From Sulfopaludibacter sp963815475 (lineage in GTDB: Bacteria; Acidobacteriota; Terriglobia; Bryobacterales; Bryobacteraceae), in contig CAWFHD010000001.1 in NCBI GenBank assembly GCA_963815475.1, forward strand, positions 1,178,001-1,242,000: a stretch of 64,000 bases of DNA, written 5' to 3'. This document shows positions 49,751 through 63,092 of the stretch, one piece after another (the first letter of the stretch is position 1; each line of letters opens with the position of its first letter). The notes below the pieces were generated by a model that saw only the letters and a list, made by a program, of their open reading frames with translations, ran no database searches and was not told the origin of the DNA. Position numbers and translations under genes: made by a program.

Positions 49751-51318
49751 CGACGCAATCGTCTCAGAGTCCGCGTGCATTCCTCGACGCCGAGGGCGTA
49801 GGTAATTCCGAAGTAGACCACGCCGTAGACGCCCAGGATCGCGCCGCCGGAGATGTAGACGGGAAGCTTCGGCAGAATCGCTCGGACGCCCCAACCGGCA
49901 GCGGCCGCGATTGCCGCGGCGCTCCAGAGTTTCGCGACTAATGGGGCCGGGAGGCCGGTTTGTCCGATGCGCCGATTCAGGGAGCGGCGCAGCAGCGTGA
50001 ACTCCACCCAGCCGGCGGCGCCGGCCGATGCGGTGAGCCCGACGGCGCCCCATCGCGCGTCGATGCCCAGCCAGTGGGGCAGCGGAAGGGCGCACAGGTA
50101 GCCGAGTCCCGTGGTCAAAACGACGCGCACCACCGCGAAGCGGAGCGGGGTCCGGGTGTCGCGCAGCGCGTAGTATGTCGACGAATACAGCCTGCCCATT
50201 GTCGACGCCAGTAGCCCGACAGCCGACCCGGCCAGGATCGCCCACACGTAATCGGAATCGGAATGTTTGAACGCGCCGTTCTCGAAGAGCATGGCGGTGA
50301 CCACGTTACCGAGCGCGAGAAAGGCCATCGCCGAGGGCACCACCAGGAAGGCGATTTGGCGCAGCCCCGCGTTAAGGCGCTGTTGAAGATAGCCAGCGAC
50401 CTCTGTCTCGCTGCCTAGCGCGCTCGACATCGCCGGCAGTTCGGCGGCCGAGACCGCCATGCCAAACAGGCTGACCGGGAGCATGTTGATGTTCTGAGCG
50501 TTGGCGAGCGCAGCCACCGGAATCGGCCCAAGCCAACTCGCCAACCACGCATCGACATAGGCGCTGATCTGCACCACCCCACGGCTCACAAAGACGGGCG
50601 CGAAATTCCGGATCACCTCGCGCACGTTCGCAGCGGCCGTGCTCAGCCCGAAGCGGAAGTGTTTCACCAGGCGGAAGACCACCGGCACCTGCACCAGGAA
50701 CTGCAGGAGGCTCCCGGCGACCGACCCCCACGCCACTGTGACCGCGAGCGAACGCAGCGGCTGCCGGTGAAACGCGACGAGGGTGGCGATCATCGCCAGG
50801 CTCCACAGCACCGGCGCAGTATACGAGAGGAAGAACTTGCGATGGCTGTTCAGAATCCCCAGGCACCATGCCGACATGACCAGCAGGGCCGCGCCGGGGA
50901 ACAGGATGCGGACGATGTCGATGGTCAGTTCGCGCGTAGCGCCCTGAAAACCGGGCGCAATCAGCTCGATCAGGAATGGCGAGACCAGCACGCCGGCGAG
51001 GGCCAGCAGCGATGCGGTCAGCGTCAGAATGGAGAAGATCGCCCCGGCCACGAGGCCCGATTCCTTCTCATCCCCATCTGCAAGCAGACGCGCGTAGACC
51101 GGAATGAACGACGCCGAAAGCACTCCTTCACCGAAAAGGTTCTGCAGGAAATTTGGGATGCGGAAGGCCGCATTGAAGGCGCCTGCCTCATCGGAGAGAC
51201 CGAAGTAGCGGTTGAAGTAGCGCTGCCGCACCAGGCCGATCACGCGACTCAGCAGGATGCCCGATGCGACCAGGAAGGCGTGACGGCCGGTGCTTTCCCG
51301 CTTGGCGCTCTCCGCCAC
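49747..51318 (-). CDS. murJ: Lipid II flippase MurJ (MviN)
   Basis: 523 residues with about 14 helices. Family motifs: GILLSRVIGLVRQRYFNRYFGLSDEAGAFNAAFRIPNFLQNLFGEGVLSASFIPVYARL near the start, and YALRDTRTPLRF later. MurJ carries lipid-linked peptidoglycan precursors across the inner membrane. GTG start at 51318 shares a base with the stop of the preceding dehydrogenase gene, so translation is coupled. The stop (49747-49749) overlaps that of the convergent DapA-like gene. Confidence 0.96.
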   Translation of the reverse strand: MAESAKRESTGRHAFLVASGILLSRVIGLVRQRYFNRYFGLSDEAGAFNAAFRIPNFLQNLFGEGVLSASFIPVYARLLADGDEKESGLVAGAIFSILTLTASLLALAGVLVSPFLIELIAPGFQGATRELTIDIVRILFPGAALLVMSAWCLGILNSHRKFFLSYTAPVLWSLAMIATLVAFHRQPLRSLAVTVAWGSVAGSLLQFLVQVPVVFRLVKHFRFGLSTAAANVREVIRNFAPVFVSRGVVQISAYVDAWLASWLGPIPVAALANAQNINMLPVSLFGMAVSAAELPAMSSALGSETEVAGYLQQRLNAGLRQIAFLVVPSAMAFLALGNVVTAMLFENGAFKHSDSDYVWAILAGSAVGLLASTMGRLYSSTYYALRDTRTPLRFAVVRVVLTTGLGYLCALPLPHWLGIDARWGAVGLTASAGAAGWVEFTLLRRSLNRRIGQTGLPAPLVAKLWSAAAIAAAAGWGVRAILPKLPVYISGGAILGVYGVVYFGITYALGVEECTRTLRRLRR

Positions 51319-52382
51319 TACGCGAGTTTCTCCACCACCGCGGTCGCAACCTCTTCGGTGCTACTCTTGCCCCCGAGATCGGGCGTGCGCACTTTTTCTT
51401 CGGCAAGCACGGCCGCGACGGCGGCCTCCACGTCGCGGGCGGCTTCGGGCACCTGCAAGTGGTCGAGCATCATTCCGGCGCTGAGAATGGTCGCGAGTGG
51501 ATTTACGATGCCCTTGCCTGCGATGTCGGGGGCGGAGCCATGCACCGGCTCGAACATGGACGGGAAGCGGCGCAACGGGTCGAGATTGGCGCTGGCAGCG
51601 AGCCCCATGCTACCGATGATGATCGCCGAGATGTCGCTGAGGATGTCGCCGAACAGGTTGGAGCCCACCACGACGTCGAAGGATTCGGGGCGGCGGATGA
51701 AATTCATGGCGGCCGCGTCCACCAGCAGGGACTCCGTTGTGACCTCGGGGAACTGCCCGGCGATTTCCTGGAAGGCTCGATCCCAAAGCACCATGCTGTA
51801 GCCTTGCGCGTTCGACTTGGTGATGGATGTGACGCGCTTCTTCTTATTGCGCTTCATGGCGAGCTCGAAGGCGAAGCGCACGATGCGGTCGATGCCGCGG
51901 CGGGTGAAGACGGAGGTCTGGATGGCGACCTCGTCGGGCTGCATCTGGTAGACGAACCCGCCCACCTGGGCATATTCGCCCTCGGTGTTCTCGCGGACTA
52001 CCACCATGTCGATATCGCCGCCACGCTGGTTGGCTAGGGGCGAAGTGACACCGGGGTAGAGGAAGGCGGGCCGGACATTGGCGTATTGATCGAAGGCGCG
52101 GCGGATGGGGAGCAGGAGGCCATTGAGTGTGGTGTGGTCGGGGATCTCGGGGTGGCCGATGGCGCCGAGAAGAATGGCATCGCAGGATTGGAGCAGGTCG
52201 ATTGCGCCTGCCGGCATCATGCGGCCCCAGCGGAAGAAGTGTTCGGCGCCCCACTCGAAATCCTGAAACACGAGAGTCACATCGTGCTTCTTCGCGGCCT
52301 TGTTCAGGACGCGCTTGGCCTGGGGGATGACTTCGACGCCGACTCCGTCACCCGCGATCACTGCGATTGTGTAAGTCTTCAT
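51318..52382 (-). CDS. Isocitrate/isopropylmalate dehydrogenase family, tartrate/D-malate dehydrogenase type
   Basis: 354 residues. KTYTIAVIAGDGVGVEVIPQA opens the decarboxylating dehydrogenase fold; the substrate-binding block is LLLPIRRAFDQYANVRPAFLYPGVTSPL, more like TtuC/DmlA tartrate or D-malate dehydrogenases than LeuB. Metal-binding Asp are in VVGSNLFGDILSDISA, and the NAD site in MFEPVHGSAPDIAGKGIVNPLATILSAGMML. It oxidatively decarboxylates a hydroxy acid with NAD. Between the Nudix gene (2-base gap) and murJ (1-base overlap), so it is part of a three-gene transcript. True 3-isopropylmalate activity cannot be excluded. Confidence 0.88.
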   Translation of the reverse strand: MKTYTIAVIAGDGVGVEVIPQAKRVLNKAAKKHDVTLVFQDFEWGAEHFFRWGRMMPAGAIDLLQSCDAILLGAIGHPEIPDHTTLNGLLLPIRRAFDQYANVRPAFLYPGVTSPLANQRGGDIDMVVVRENTEGEYAQVGGFVYQMQPDEVAIQTSVFTRRGIDRIVRFAFELAMKRNKKKRVTSITKSNAQGYSMVLWDRAFQEIAGQFPEVTTESLLVDAAAMNFIRRPESFDVVVGSNLFGDILSDISAIIIGSMGLAASANLDPLRRFPSMFEPVHGSAPDIAGKGIVNPLATILSAGMMLDHLQVPEAARDVEAAVAAVLAEEKVRTPDLGGKSSTEEVATAVVEKLA

Positions 52383-52384
52383 GG

Positions 52385-52927
52385 CTACGAAGCCAATTTT
52401 CGCATGTGGAGGTAGGCGCGGCGCACGTTTTCGGGGACAGCGTAGCGATCGAAGTCTGCGGGAGCGCACCAGGCGATATCGCGGGATTCCTCGGAAACCT
52501 GGAAATCGTCAGAGAGGGCACGGAAACAGAAAAGAATGTCGTGATGAAGATGGTAAGGCTCACCCTTGCCGGCGGGAATTCCGTGGACGTCGAGGCCGGC
52601 GATAGGTGGAGTGGCGTCAAAGGCGAGCTGAGCGCCGGTCTCTTCGATGACTTCGCGACGGGCGGCATCCCAGATCTCGGTATCTTCGGGTTCGACGTGT
52701 CCGCCGGGGAGGAGCCAGCGATCCAGCCGGCGGTGATGAATCAGGAGGATGCGATCGGCGTCGGGGGCAAAGACGATGCCGGTGCAGGTAACGTGGCCCG
52801 GAGTGAATTGATGGCGGGAAAAAGGATCCGCCGTGCATTCCAAAAGCATTAGGATCAGCTCACGGGATTTAGGGTCGGGAACGTCAGGAGAGTGGTGGAT
52901 GAGCGTGGACACGGGAGCGGAAAGCAT
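52385..52927 (-). CDS. Nudix hydrolase
   Basis: 180 residues. The Nudix box is complete: GGHVEPEDTEIWDAARREVIEETGA fits GX5EX7REUXEEXGU. The preceding FTPGHVTCTGIVFAPDADRILLIHHRRLDRWLLP is the usual lead strand. It hydrolyses a nucleoside diphosphate linked to another moiety. The ATG at 52927 is used because any longer reading would run back into the 5S rRNA; the rRNA terminator T-tract ends just before the start, so leaky termination could help express it. First gene of the Nudix, dehydrogenase, murJ unit. Confidence 0.9.
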   Translation of the reverse strand: MLSAPVSTLIHHSPDVPDPKSRELILMLLECTADPFSRHQFTPGHVTCTGIVFAPDADRILLIHHRRLDRWLLPGGHVEPEDTEIWDAARREVIEETGAQLAFDATPPIAGLDVHGIPAGKGEPYHLHHDILFCFRALSDDFQVSEESRDIAWCAPADFDRYAVPENVRRAYLHMRKLAS

Positions 52928-52928
52928 A

Positions 52929-52966
52929 TAAAAATGAAAAAGCCCCGACATTAGAATCGGGGCTTT
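52929..52966 (-). terminator. Rho-independent terminator of the rRNA operon
   Basis: Reading the minus strand, AAAGCCCCGA (52966-52957) pairs with TCGGGGCTTT (52948-52939) over an 8-base loop, followed by TTTTTCATTTTT. It is 8 bases beyond the 5S end, as expected for an rRNA operon terminator. Confidence 0.9.
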
Positions 52967-52973
52967 AAAGTAA

Positions 52974-53091
<118 letters not shown>

Positions 53092-53107
53092 AAGAGTGAT
53101 CAGCTTT

Positions 53108-53157
53108 TCAGCGATCAGCTATCAGCTCATTTGGTAGAGCCGATAGCTGATCGCTGA
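53108..53157. repeat. 21-bp-arm hairpin in the 23S-5S spacer
   Basis: Arms 53108-53128 and 53137-53157 pair at 20 of 21 positions around an 8-base loop; the sequence is built from repeats of CAGCGATCAGCT. It lies between 23S and 5S, where RNase III processing stems are usual, but the repetitive make-up also fits a dispersed palindrome that inserted there. Confidence 0.75.
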
Positions 53158-53257
53158 GATATGCGATCAGCCTTTGTCCTGAATATTTGACGGGTTGTAA
53201 ACACTAGAAAAAACTAACGGTAGCGTCTTGCCATATTGTGTGCAGAGTAAATTTTAT

Positions 53258-56177
<2,920 letters not shown>

Positions 56178-56312
56178 ATAAAATCTACTTCACACACAAT
56201 CTCCCAACCAACAGCTTTCACCGCCGGCCGGGCTTTTGTAGACGCTACTTTCTTCTAATTCGCTTTGTTGTACAAACAAAACTTGTGTTTTGTATGCCCG
56301 TCAAATATTCAG

Positions 56313-56325
56313 TTGTCAAAGATCT
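56313..56325 (-). promoter_or_regulatory. boxA-like antitermination element before 23S
   Basis: On the minus strand AGATCTTTGACAA, the same 13 bases as in the 16S leader at 58565-58577. The core resembles boxA of rRNA antitermination (TGCTCTTTAACA). Repeated use before both large rRNAs is typical of nus-factor loading. Confidence 0.55.
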
Positions 56326-56400
56326 CGATTGCCTCGGCAATCAGTAGAACCACATGAGCTCTACAAACTGCCGACTTACTTCTTTTCCTGCTGGAGTTTT

Positions 56401-56477
56401 TGGTGGGCCTGGGTGGAATTGAACCACCGACCTCACCCTTATCAGGGGTGCGCTCTAGCCATCTGAGCTACAGGCCC
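56401..56477 (-). tRNA. tRNA-Ile (GAT)
   Basis: The 77-base minus-strand sequence folds as a normal tRNA: acceptor GGGCCTG/CAGGCCC, D-arm AGCTCAGATGGCTAGAGC, anticodon loop CTGATAA giving anticodon GAT, T-arm GGTTCAATTCC, encoded CCA at the end. Lies between tRNA-Ala and 23S. Confidence 0.97.
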
Positions 56478-56625
56478 GTTGGCACGAAGCGCTACGTCTA
56501 CGGACCGCCTGTTTCAAACCACAAGCTTCGTAGCGCGCCCCGGCTTCCCGGTTGTCTACTCCGACCTAGGCTCCAGTGACGAGCCTGATCGGCCGTCTTC
56601 GGAGTGCCACGTCTTTGCAGCACAC

Positions 56626-56701
56626 TGGTGGAGCTGGTCGGGATCGAACCGGCGACCTCCTGAATGCAAATCAGGCGCTCTCCCAGCTGAGCTACAGCCC
56701 C
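56626..56701 (-). tRNA. tRNA-Ala (TGC)
   Basis: 76 bases on the minus strand: acceptor GGGGCTG with CAGCTCC, D-arm AGCTCAGCTGGGAGAGC, anticodon loop TTTGCAT giving TGC, T-arm GGTTCGATCCC, encoded CCA. It comes directly after 16S, before tRNA-Ile. Confidence 0.97.
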
Positions 56702-56923
56702 TAAAGAAAGAAGAAATTTAAATCGAGGCCAGTTGGATGCAGTGGACCACTGAGATAAACCCAGCGACCACTAAAAAGACTCATCGTTCTCTAAGTGGAG
56801 TCCGGTGCGGACTCACCAACTCTTGCGAGTCGGCGGTTGTGGAGTGGAACGGCTATTCCCTACTTGCCGAACGCCGTACACTCAGGCGTCCTTTGGCTTT
56901 CAGAAACTCCACCCACGGTCTCT

Positions 56924-58430
<1,507 letters not shown>

Positions 58431-58564
58431 GTAATGAGTTTCGACCTCTAATCTCCTCCAGTCCGCTTTTACACGGTCCCTTCGAAAACTAAACGTCAAT
58501 TTGTTAGAATCGCCCCGGTTGACTCAGAGTACTGACGAGTTCTTCTTTACTGCATCCAACCAGA

Positions 58565-58577
58565 TTGTCAAAGATCT
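58565..58577 (-). promoter_or_regulatory. boxA-like element in the 16S leader
   Basis: On the minus strand AGATCTTTGACAA, about 135 bases before the 16S 5' end. The same 13 bases precede 23S (56313-56325). Confidence 0.55.
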
Positions 58578-58778
58578 GCGCACGCTGAACCTGATATATC
58601 GAATACCAAGCCAAACGGCAGGCCTCGAAACTTGTTGACAGCAGGAAATCACAAAGGTGACTTTACCCACCGCCAGAAACTTTTAGTCTTGAAAAAGAAC
58701 CAAACAGGAAGGCAGTATTCCGCCCCAGCGGTTTGCCCGCCAGAGTTTTGTTACCATTCCTTACGGAGGATCGCTACT

Positions 58779-58807
58779 AGTCTACCATCGGTTCGCCTTG
58801 GCTGCAA
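58779..58807 (-). promoter_or_regulatory. Candidate rRNA operon promoter
   Basis: On the minus strand TTGCAG (58807-58802) and TAGACT (58784-58779) are 17 bases apart. Transcription from about 58772 would give a leader of about 340 bases, which includes the boxA-like element. No AT-rich UP element is seen upstream of the -35. The rest of the 572-base gene-free stretch 58431-59002 shows no other feature I can support. Confidence 0.4.
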
Positions 58808-59002
58808 CTGCCCAGAGCGCACGATTCCTCAGATCCTCAATTCGGCGACTCACTCAGAGTAACAGAGGAGCTCTTCCCATGCAAGAGGGAATCTTAAAAA
58901 AGTTTGGAGGCCGATGCGTAATGATCCATACAACCACGGCATAAACCACTGAAAAGGTTAATGGAACCTGCGCATCATTTGGCTTAGGCGTAGAATGAGA
59001 AA

Positions 59003-59923
59003 ATGCGTTTGCCGAAGGCATTGCTGCTCGCGGGGCTCTACACTCTGCCGCTCAGTGCTCAAACTTCCCTTTCCGGAATTCTGTCTCGAGTCTCGGAAGA
59101 GGCATCCGTTTTTCAACAAAACATGCCCAAGGCGCTTACGCAGGAGACCTTGGAACAGCGAGCCGCGCTGCCTCCCAGCCGATTCCGCCCGCGGATAGGC
59201 AATACGCAGGGCACGGCGCTGAAGCCCCGGTTGCAACTCCGCGAGATCGTGTCAGAGTACAGCGTCGGAACCCTCAAGGATTCCGCATCCGCCGACCTGG
59301 TGGAACTTCGCCAGGTAATCTCCGTGGACGGCAGACCCGTGCAATCCGCCGAAAACGCTCGTCACGCTCTGTCTCTCGGCATTCAGTCCCAGGACGACCG
59401 CCTCCGCAAACGCATGTTGGAGGACTTCGCGAAGAATGGCTTGGTCGACATCGCCACCGATTACGGCCTCATCTTGCTGGCGTTCACCAAGCGCGGCATG
59501 GAAAACATGGAGATCGTTCCCGCCGGTGAGGCGCAAGTGGGTGTTGACGCCGCGCTGGTCCTGCGATGGAAGCAGACTTCCGGCGCCGGCGGCGAGTTGG
59601 AGTTCCACGGCCGTCAGGCGACCCGCAGGGCCATGGAGGGCACTCTCTGGGTGCGAAAGTCCGACGGTCTGCCCCTGCGCATTCAAGCGGTGGTCCAGCA
59701 CACCGACAAAGATCGTCACACCACGCGAGATCAAGCCTCCGTTGAGTATGTGCAATCATCGCACGGCTTTCTGACGCCGGTTTCTGTGTTGCATCAACAC
59801 GTGGTGGACAATGCTCTGATCACGGAAAACGTCTACCGGTACGAACCGTTCAAGCTCTTCAGCTCCGACGCCGCGATCAAATTCACCGAGATACCGGACC
59901 CTTCGCCGCCCGTCAAGAAATGA
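59003..59923 (+). CDS. Exported protein of unknown function (306 aa)
   Basis: Signal peptide (PKALLLAGLYTLPLSAQ) followed by about 285 residues: helical opening (SLSGILSRVSEEASVFQQNMPKALTQETLEQRA), then alternating strands. No motif recognised. A TAGAAT box (58991-58996) 6 bases before the ATG suggests a leaderless transcript. The stop overlaps the ATG of the hydrolase gene (ATGA at 59920-59923), so both are translated together. The family seems to be of a type seen mostly in Acidobacteria, but this is from impression only. Confidence 0.8.
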   Translation: MRLPKALLLAGLYTLPLSAQTSLSGILSRVSEEASVFQQNMPKALTQETLEQRAALPPSRFRPRIGNTQGTALKPRLQLREIVSEYSVGTLKDSASADLVELRQVISVDGRPVQSAENARHALSLGIQSQDDRLRKRMLEDFAKNGLVDIATDYGLILLAFTKRGMENMEIVPAGEAQVGVDAALVLRWKQTSGAGGELEFHGRQATRRAMEGTLWVRKSDGLPLRIQAVVQHTDKDRHTTRDQASVEYVQSSHGFLTPVSVLHQHVVDNALITENVYRYEPFKLFSSDAAIKFTEIPDPSPPVKK

Positions 59924-60546
59924 CCCGCATCCTCTATCTGCACGGCTTTGCCTCCAGCCCCTCGTCGAGCAAGGCCATCTATTTTCGCGACTTGCTGGCG
60001 GCTGCCGGCGCTTCCGTCGAGATCCTCGACCTTGCTGCGGGCGATTTCGAACATCTCACCATCACAAGCCAGTTCGCAGTGCTCCAGAATGCGGCCCGCG
60101 GCGAACCCGTGGCGTTGATGGGCTCCAGCATGGGCGGCTACCTCGCCGCACTTTATTCCGCAGACCATGTGGAAGTCTCACGCCTGGTGCTGTTGGCGCC
60201 GGCCTTCCGTTTTGCGCAGCGATGGCGCGAACGATTGGGAGCTCGACAGATGGAGGCATGGCAGCAGGCAGGCACGGTCGATGTCTACCATTACGGGGAT
60301 AAGCGCAACCGGCGGCTCGCATTTGATCTGATACCGGATGGCGAACTTTACGCACCGTTCCCCGATTTTCATCAGCCGGCGCTGATTTTTCACGGCGAAC
60401 ACGACGATGTCGTGCCGCCTCAATACTCTGAACAATTCGCGGCACAACACGCGAATGCCAAATTGGAGATCGTGGATTCCGGCCACGACCTGCTCAATCA
60501 ACTGACGCACATCGGACCGAAGGTGGTAGAGTTCCTTCTCCGTTGA
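59920..60546 (+). CDS. YqiA/YcfP-like alpha/beta-hydrolase
   Basis: 208 residues, the length of YqiA-like esterases. Opening ILYLHGFASSPSSSKAIYFRDLL, nucleophile elbow GSSMGGY (Ser), acid in FHGEHDDVVPP and His in VDSGHDLLN complete the triad. The family is of small cytoplasmic esterases with acyl or thioester substrates. It overlaps the exported-protein gene upstream by 4 bases. Confidence 0.9.
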   Translation: MTRILYLHGFASSPSSSKAIYFRDLLAAAGASVEILDLAAGDFEHLTITSQFAVLQNAARGEPVALMGSSMGGYLAALYSADHVEVSRLVLLAPAFRFAQRWRERLGARQMEAWQQAGTVDVYHYGDKRNRRLAFDLIPDGELYAPFPDFHQPALIFHGEHDDVVPPQYSEQFAAQHANAKLEIVDSGHDLLNQLTHIGPKVVEFLLR

Positions 60547-60567
60547 CAGACCGAGCCTACTTCAGGA

Positions 60568-61206
60568 TCACTTCTTCGGCTTCACTGCGAACACCATCGC
60601 GGTCACGGGATGAAGTTCCCACAGAGTCGCAGCCTTCATCCCTTTCTTGCCGCGCGGTGCATCGCCCACGTGCGAGTCGTCATAGAACAGGATGCCCGTT
60701 ACCGTTACGAAAACCTCGCGTTGCATCACCGAACCTGCACTCGACGGTTCTTTGCCTGCCAGCATTTTGGTTTTGATGAAGGTGCGCACGGCTTCGAATT
60801 CCGGTCGCAGGGCAGCGGTCGTCACGAATTCCGGATCGGGATTAGGGACCTCCACGATCAGGCACTGATCGCCCGACGTTGCCGAGTTACTGATCTGAAT
60901 GTGATAGTCGCCATCGGTCTCGCCGGCCACCAGATGCAGCCAGCCCGTAGTGCTGATCAGGGTGCCTTCCGGGAATTTCTCGCCCGCGTCCGCAGGGATG
61001 CGTGCCGATTGGTAGCGCTTATCGTCCTTGGTCACACCCTTGACCTCCGCGAGCGCCAACATGTCGGCAAGGTCAACTGCCTTAGCTTTGGCTGTTTTGC
61101 CCGCGGGCACACTGGTTTTAATCGACCAACGCTCCACTCCGTGTTTGGTAGCCTGCTGGCCAGCCGCCGAGACAACCAGAACCAAAACCAAAAAAAATCT
61201 CCCCAT
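60568..61206 (-). CDS. Exported protein of unknown function (212 aa)
   Basis: From the ATG at 61206, with GGAGG 4 bases upstream: signal peptide (GRFFLVLVLVVSAAGQ), then KTSVPAGKTAKAKAVDLADMLALAEVKGVTKDDKRYQSARIP and a beta-rich domain (GWLHLVAGETDGDYHIQISNS). EGTLISTTGWLHLVA and CLIVEVPNPDPEF resemble proteins with an OB-like domain linked to YdeI/CxxCH families, but no firm match. C-terminus MKAATLWELHPVTAMVF looks conserved (WELHPVTA is typical of a small exported family). Divergent with the zinc hydrolase gene (74 bases apart). Confidence 0.78.
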   Translation of the reverse strand: MGRFFLVLVLVVSAAGQQATKHGVERWSIKTSVPAGKTAKAKAVDLADMLALAEVKGVTKDDKRYQSARIPADAGEKFPEGTLISTTGWLHLVAGETDGDYHIQISNSATSGDQCLIVEVPNPDPEFVTTAALRPEFEAVRTFIKTKMLAGKEPSSAGSVMQREVFVTVTGILFYDDSHVGDAPRGKKGMKAATLWELHPVTAMVFAVKPKK

Positions 61207-61279
61207 GCATCCTCCGAGATTGAGTGTACGCGAATTCACATCCGCGGTGGGCGGGTGCGGCGAGTTACGATGGTGCCTT

Positions 61280-62887
61280 ATGATGCGCAAGGCGATCCTT
61301 CTCTTGTCTGCCGCGGCCCTGGTGCTGGCCCTCACACCCGCCGAACGGCTGGCCCAATGGAAGCCAGTGGAGATGCCGTTCCATTCCTCCGGCCTGTCAC
61401 GGCAGGAGACGCAGATGGTGGACAAACTGGTGGAAGCCTGCCGCCTGCTCGACGACGTTTACTGGCGGCAGTCCGACATCGCGGGCCTCAACCTGTTGAA
61501 GACCACGCCCGACGCCACATTGAAGCGGCTCCTCGTCATCATGGGCAGCCGATGGGATCTGCTGGATGAGAACCGACCCTTCGTCGGCTCGGAGCCCATG
61601 CCTCCCGGCCACGAGCTCTATCCCAAGGATCTGACGCGGGCACAGATCGAGCAGTACGTGCAACAGCATCCTGCCGACAAGGCCGCCATCTACGACCCGT
61701 TCGCCGTGGTGAAACGTCAGGGTCAGCGCCTGACTGGCACGCCTTATCACGAGGAGTACAAGCAGTTTCTGCAGCCGATGGCGAAGGCCCTGCGCGATGC
61801 GGCGGCCCTGAGCAGCGATCCAGCGTTCGCCAACTTCCTGCGGCTGCGCGCCGACGCCTTGCTCTCGGACAACTACTATAAGAGCGACCTCGCCTGGTTG
61901 GACGAACGCGACCCCAAGGTGGACGTGATCTTCGCGCCTTACGAAACGTACCTGGACGATCTGCTGGGCGTGAAGACTTCGTACGGCGCATCTATTCTGA
62001 TCCGCAATGAAGAGGAGAGCCGCAAACTCGCGGTCTACGAAAAGTACGTTCCCGATATGCAGGACGCGCTGCCGTTGGACGCGGCCGATCGGCCGTCGAA
62101 ACGTGGCCACCTGACGCCTATGGAAGTGATGGACGCGCCGTATCGCGCGGGCGATTTGCGGCACGGCTACCAGGCTGTGGCCGACAACCTGCCGAACGAT
62201 CCCAAGATCCACCAGGAGAAGGGGACCAAGAAAATCTTCTTCAAGAATTTCATGGACGCCCGCGTCAATTACGTGATCCTGCCGATTGCTCAAAAAGTGA
62301 TGCTGCCGGCGCAGGCCGCGAAAGCGTCGGGTGAAGGCTATCTGGCCGGCACGTTGCTGCACGAGATTTCGCACGAGTTGGGACCCTCGTTTGCGCGGCA
62401 GAACGGAAAACAGGTCGACATTCGGGAAGCAATCGGGCCGGCCTATTCCGGACTGGAGGAAGCCAAGGCGGACGTGGTGGGGATGGTCGGGTTGCAATGG
62501 CTGATGGACCACGGGGCGCTACAGAAGGAGCGCGCGCAGGAGTATTACGCTTCGTACGTCGCAGGCCTGTTCCGCACTCTGCGATTCGGCACGGGCGAAG
62601 CGCACGGCCGCGCCGAGATGATGGAGTTCAACTACCTGCTGGAGAATCGCGCACTCTCCCATGCCGGCGGCCGCTACACCGTGGATTACTCCAAGACTCC
62701 GATCATGCTGGCGCAACTCGCCAAGACGCTGCTGACCTTTGAAGCCCGCGGCGATCGCTCGGGAGCAGAAGCATGGTTCACGAAGTACGACAAGATGCCC
62801 CCGGATCTTGTGAAGGCGCTGGCATCCACAAAGGGAATCCCGATCGACGTCGACCCGGTGTTTTCGTTCAAAGACGATGTGCGGTAA
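61280..62887 (+). CDS. Exported zinc hydrolase, dipeptidyl-peptidase III (M49)-like
   Basis: 535 residues from ATG 61280, or 61283 (two successive ATG). Signal peptide (RKAILLLSAAALVLALT) then a helical domain. The zinc motif is LLHEISHELGPSF and downstream LEEAKADVVGMVGLQ; the EExxAD helix is that of M49 dipeptidyl-peptidase III, which has HEXXGH, while the first motif here is HEISHELG. EELGP-type neighbours are known as Zn-dependent hydrolases from Bacteroidetes and Acidobacteria. A TACGAT box 8 bases upstream of the ATG may be a -10 of a leaderless transcript. Substrate unknown, presumably peptides. Confidence 0.85.
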   Translation: MMRKAILLLSAAALVLALTPAERLAQWKPVEMPFHSSGLSRQETQMVDKLVEACRLLDDVYWRQSDIAGLNLLKTTPDATLKRLLVIMGSRWDLLDENRPFVGSEPMPPGHELYPKDLTRAQIEQYVQQHPADKAAIYDPFAVVKRQGQRLTGTPYHEEYKQFLQPMAKALRDAAALSSDPAFANFLRLRADALLSDNYYKSDLAWLDERDPKVDVIFAPYETYLDDLLGVKTSYGASILIRNEEESRKLAVYEKYVPDMQDALPLDAADRPSKRGHLTPMEVMDAPYRAGDLRHGYQAVADNLPNDPKIHQEKGTKKIFFKNFMDARVNYVILPIAQKVMLPAQAAKASGEGYLAGTLLHEISHELGPSFARQNGKQVDIREAIGPAYSGLEEAKADVVGMVGLQWLMDHGALQKERAQEYYASYVAGLFRTLRFGTGEAHGRAEMMEFNYLLENRALSHAGGRYTVDYSKTPIMLAQLAKTLLTFEARGDRSGAEAWFTKYDKMPPDLVKALASTKGIPIDVDPVFSFKDDVR

Positions 62888-63092
62888 AGCCGTCGCCCAA
62901 AACGACCAAAAATTCGCGCTGTATCGAATCTCACTGTAGTTGGAATCACCGCTTCCTGACTCTTTGCACATGGACGGACGACATTCGCAAACGCCGAATG
63001 TTATCTTGGATCAATTGTGAGTACCGGGGTGACCATAGATCGGAAGGAGCGCGCAGGCGGCCTCACTGCCTTCACTCGATCCTACCTGCTAG

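Noticed and set aside
58991..58996. Full sigma-70 promoter for the exported protein at 59003
   Set aside because: The -10 TAGAAT is good but nothing like a -35 hexamer lies 16-18 bases upstream (CTGCGC region), so only the -10 is claimed.
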